17,161 nt of DNA from Bacteroidales bacterium UBA5235 (GTDB lineage Bacteria; Bacteroidota; Bacteroidia; Bacteroidales; VadinHA17), in NCBI GenBank assembly GCA_002409145.1, contig DHUL01000051.1:51051-68211 (forward strand), given 5' to 3'. Position 1 is the first letter of the stretch. Every line of letters begins with the position of its first letter. The translations under genes and the position numbers were made by a program. The notes under the pieces were generated by a model. It was not told the origin of the DNA. It worked only from the letters and a program-made list of their open reading frames with translations, and searched no databases. Below, in pieces: positions 15,458 to 17,161 of this stretch.

Positions 15458-16468
15458 ATGAAAGTACTGAAATGGATCTTTATCGTAATCCTTGCATCAC
15501 TTGCAATCCTGATCCTCATCGGCTTTGCCATGCCGAAAGAGACTAAGATGACAACCACAGAGGAGATTAACCTCCCTCCTGCAAAAGTGTTCCATTTTGT
15601 TGCAGGATTTGTTGAACGCACTGTCTGGGACCCGTGGATCAAGGCAGACAGTGCCGTAAAATGCACCTTTGACATCGTACCAGGATATATCGGGTCAAAA
15701 TACAATTGGGACGGTCCCGTGGTTGGCAAGGGGATGATGCTGGTCGATTCTGTTGTCTTCGGATCTTATATCCTCAACCAGGTCTCACTCATGCCCGGCA
15801 AGTTCATCCCCGAAGAATGGGAATTCACCCCGTCGGAAAACGGGACATCGGTTAAGTGGACCATCACCATGAAGTCCGGATCACCATTCGGCCGGCTGGC
15901 CAACAAGGCTTTCTCAGGCATAATTCAAAAGACTATGAACGGTGGTAGAGAAGCTCTTAAGACATATCTCGAGGCCAACGGCGTACTGCTGAGCAATCTC
16001 ACCGAGATCGGCATCGAAGAATATCCTGCCGTGGAAGCGCTTACCATCAGCGCTGTGGTCAGCCAGCAGGAAGTGGGTGCATGGTACGGTCAGAGCCTCG
16101 GCAAACTCTATCCTGCCATTGAGGCGCAGAACCTCCAGCCGCAGGGCCCGCCATTCGCATTCTATGAAGGGTATGACCCTTCTACTGGCAAATATACTGT
16201 GACAGCAGGTATGCCTGTCTCTGCCGGAGGTAAAAATGCCGGTGATATCAGGCTGATGAAGTACAAATCGTTCCTGGCGCTCAAGGGTCTGCATAACGGA
16301 CCGTATGATGAGTTATCGGTTACCTACGGGAAACTGGAGAACTATGCCAGGGAGAACAGGATCGAACTCTCAGGTGCCGTGTGGGAGTTTTATCTCACTG
16401 ACCCCGCTGACGCCACCGATCCCACCCAGCTCCTCACCCAGGTCGCCATGCAACTGAAAACCAAATAA
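15458..16468 (+). CDS. Membrane-anchored SRPBCC + GyrI-like domain protein
   Basis: The 336-aa product has one N-terminal membrane segment (about residues 4-24, after Lys2/Lys5). A ligand-cavity SRPBCC/polyketide-cyclase-like domain follows (about 35-175, with the VFHFVAGFVERTVWDPW opening and a WEFTPSENGTSVKW strand pair). Then comes a GyrI-like/AraC effector-binding domain (about 180-336, opening IGIEEYPAVEALTIS and ending AVWEFYLTDP). Both domains bind small hydrophobic or cationic molecules in other proteins, but the physiological ligand of this tandem is unknown. There is no DNA-binding domain, so it is not a transcription factor despite the GyrI resemblance. It lies beyond the tkt hairpin, 108 bases on, and is probably a separate unit with the next gene (50-base gap). 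No link to uronate metabolism can be shown. The ATG at 15458 gives a clean signal-anchor. Confidence 0.75.
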   Translation: MKVLKWIFIVILASLAILILIGFAMPKETKMTTTEEINLPPAKVFHFVAGFVERTVWDPWIKADSAVKCTFDIVPGYIGSKYNWDGPVVGKGMMLVDSVVFGSYILNQVSLMPGKFIPEEWEFTPSENGTSVKWTITMKSGSPFGRLANKAFSGIIQKTMNGGREALKTYLEANGVLLSNLTEIGIEEYPAVEALTISAVVSQQEVGAWYGQSLGKLYPAIEAQNLQPQGPPFAFYEGYDPSTGKYTVTAGMPVSAGGKNAGDIRLMKYKSFLALKGLHNGPYDELSVTYGKLENYARENRIELSGAVWEFYLTDPADATDPTQLLTQVAMQLKTK

Positions 16469-16518
16469 TTAACCAACCTGGTACTGCCGACTGCTGACTT
16501 ATGACATCTTTCTAAATT

Positions 16519-17139
16519 ATGCCAATTTACGACATATCCCCCGGAGTCAAAGGACTCATCTTCGATCTTGATGGAACCCTTGCCGATACCATGCCATGGC
16601 ATTACAAGGCATGGCAGAAGGCATGCGCCAGGTTCGGGATAATTATGGAAACGGAATTCCTCCAGGCTCATACCGGAGCTCCCGGATGGAAGATAGCCGA
16701 GGAGGTGATAGCAGCGAACGGGAAGACGGGAATAGTTTCTCCCGAAGAGATTATGCAGGTAAAGCTTGAAGAGTTTTTTCGGATCCAGCATAATGTTACC
16801 CCGATAGAGCCGGTGACCGCCCTGGTGCAGAAATATTATGGCAGGCTGCCGATGTCTGTTGGTACCGGCGGCCACCGGGAGGCAGTGGAGAAGACGCTGG
16901 AGATAGTTGGGATAAGGCAGTATTTTGATATAATAGTGACAGCTAATGACGTTACCAGGCATAAGCCCCATCCGGAGACCTTCCTCAAATGTGCGGAGCT
17001 GATGGGTGTAGATCCTTCAGATTGCGAGGTCTTTGAAGACGGCGATCTGGGTATAGAGGCAGCCAGGCGAGCCGGAATGATAGCCACCGACGTCAGGACA
17101 TGGTATGACTCGACGTGGGCTGAAAGTCTGAAAGTCTGA
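16519..17139 (+). CDS. HAD phosphatase, YqaB-like (fructose-1-phosphate / sugar phosphatase)
   Basis: Predicted sugar-phosphate phosphatase of 206 aa with a small helical cap, in the beta-phosphoglucomutase-like HAD group. The motifs are FDLDGT with Asp16/Asp18, Thr116 in SVGTGG, Lys149 in HKPHPETF and FEDGDLGIEAA with Glu173-Asp174. The C-terminal half (RLPMSVGTG, then IRQYFDIIV, then MGVDPSDCEVFED) reads closely like E. coli YqaB, which hydrolyses fructose 1-phosphate and, more slowly, 6-phosphogluconate. A beta-phosphoglucomutase is less likely because its usual cap residues are not obvious. The ATG at 16519 precedes the first strand by a normal distance. An 8-bp tandem repeat spans its stop codon. 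Substrate is uncertain. Confidence 0.85.
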   Translation: MPIYDISPGVKGLIFDLDGTLADTMPWHYKAWQKACARFGIIMETEFLQAHTGAPGWKIAEEVIAANGKTGIVSPEEIMQVKLEEFFRIQHNVTPIEPVTALVQKYYGRLPMSVGTGGHREAVEKTLEIVGIRQYFDIIVTANDVTRHKPHPETFLKCAELMGVDPSDCEVFEDGDLGIEAARRAGMIATDVRTWYDSTWAESLKV

Positions 17140-17150
17140 AGCTTCGCTTC
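17121..17150. repeat. TGAAAGTC tandem repeat followed by a short GAAGC/GCTTC hairpin
   Basis: The 8-base unit TGAAAGTC occurs twice in tandem plus four more bases (17121-17140), covering the last codons and stop of the YqaB-like gene. It overlaps a 5-bp hairpin GAAGC-TTC-GCTTC at 17138-17150. No U run follows within the window, so calling it a terminator would be unsafe. Confidence 0.4.
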
Positions 17151-17161
17151 GTCGTGCGGTC

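Noticed and set aside
15458..16468. Calling the GyrI-like protein a transcription regulator
   Set aside because: It lacks a helix-turn-helix domain and starts with a membrane anchor.
17138..17150. GAAGC/GCTTC hairpin as terminator of the YqaB-like gene
   Set aside because: The stem is only 5 bp and no U run follows before the window ends.
1..17161. CRISPR arrays, tRNA or rRNA genes, insertion sequences, prophage or defence genes
   Set aside because: No regularly spaced repeats, RNA gene signatures, transposase or nuclease genes were visible on either strand; the unusual content here is metabolic.

Overview
The window reads as a chromosomal segment of a Bacteroidota bacterium, probably an environmental pectin degrader in or near the Bacteroidales/Marinilabiliales. 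The evidence is: a lipoprotein whose +2 to +5 residues (TEDD) resemble the Bacteroidota surface-export signal; weak or absent Shine-Dalgarno sequences; AT-rich leaders with -7-like TAnnTTTx boxes; and a transketolase with the SDGG-QEEISQGAG thiamine-site wording I associate with this phylum. No rRNA, tRNA, CRISPR array or transposase gene is visible. Coding density is very high and no gene-free stretch exceeds about 110 bases.

Region 1 (1-2401) handles pectin outside the cytoplasm. A GH28 polygalacturonase lipoprotein (+) converges with a secreted pectin methylesterase (-). Together they would demethylate homogalacturonan and release galacturonate. Region 2 (2402-15393) starts at an 85-base divergent promoter region and runs as ten co-directional genes with gaps of 4 to 84 bases, ending in a strong hairpin after the last gene. 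The order is uxaE (tagaturonate/fructuronate epimerase), uxaC (uronate isomerase), kdgA (KDPG-type aldolase), an ExuT-like MFS hexuronate importer, an SDR-type D-mannonate oxidoreductase, a HAD phosphatase of unknown substrate, a LarA-family nickel-pincer racemase/epimerase, pdxB, gnd and a one-piece transketolase. Region 3 (15394-17161) carries a membrane-anchored SRPBCC+GyrI-like protein and a YqaB-like HAD phosphatase.

The first five cytoplasmic steps are easy to read: galacturonate is imported, isomerised to tagaturonate, epimerised to fructuronate and reduced to D-mannonate. The classical continuation (mannonate dehydratase UxuA, then KDG kinase) is absent from the window, although an aldolase is present. 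Instead the operon continues with a LarA homolog that keeps all the key catalytic and cofactor residues, followed by gnd and transketolase without zwf. My main inference is that the LarA homolog epimerises D-mannonate at C2 to D-gluconate. After phosphorylation by a kinase encoded elsewhere, gluconate would enter the oxidative pentose phosphate pathway through Gnd. That would be a galacturonate-to-pentose-phosphate shunt coded in one operon. A second inference is that pdxB, and perhaps a HAD enzyme, clear 4-phosphoerythronate, a known inhibitor of 6-phosphogluconate dehydrogenase. Both ideas rest on gene context and residue conservation and are not demonstrated.
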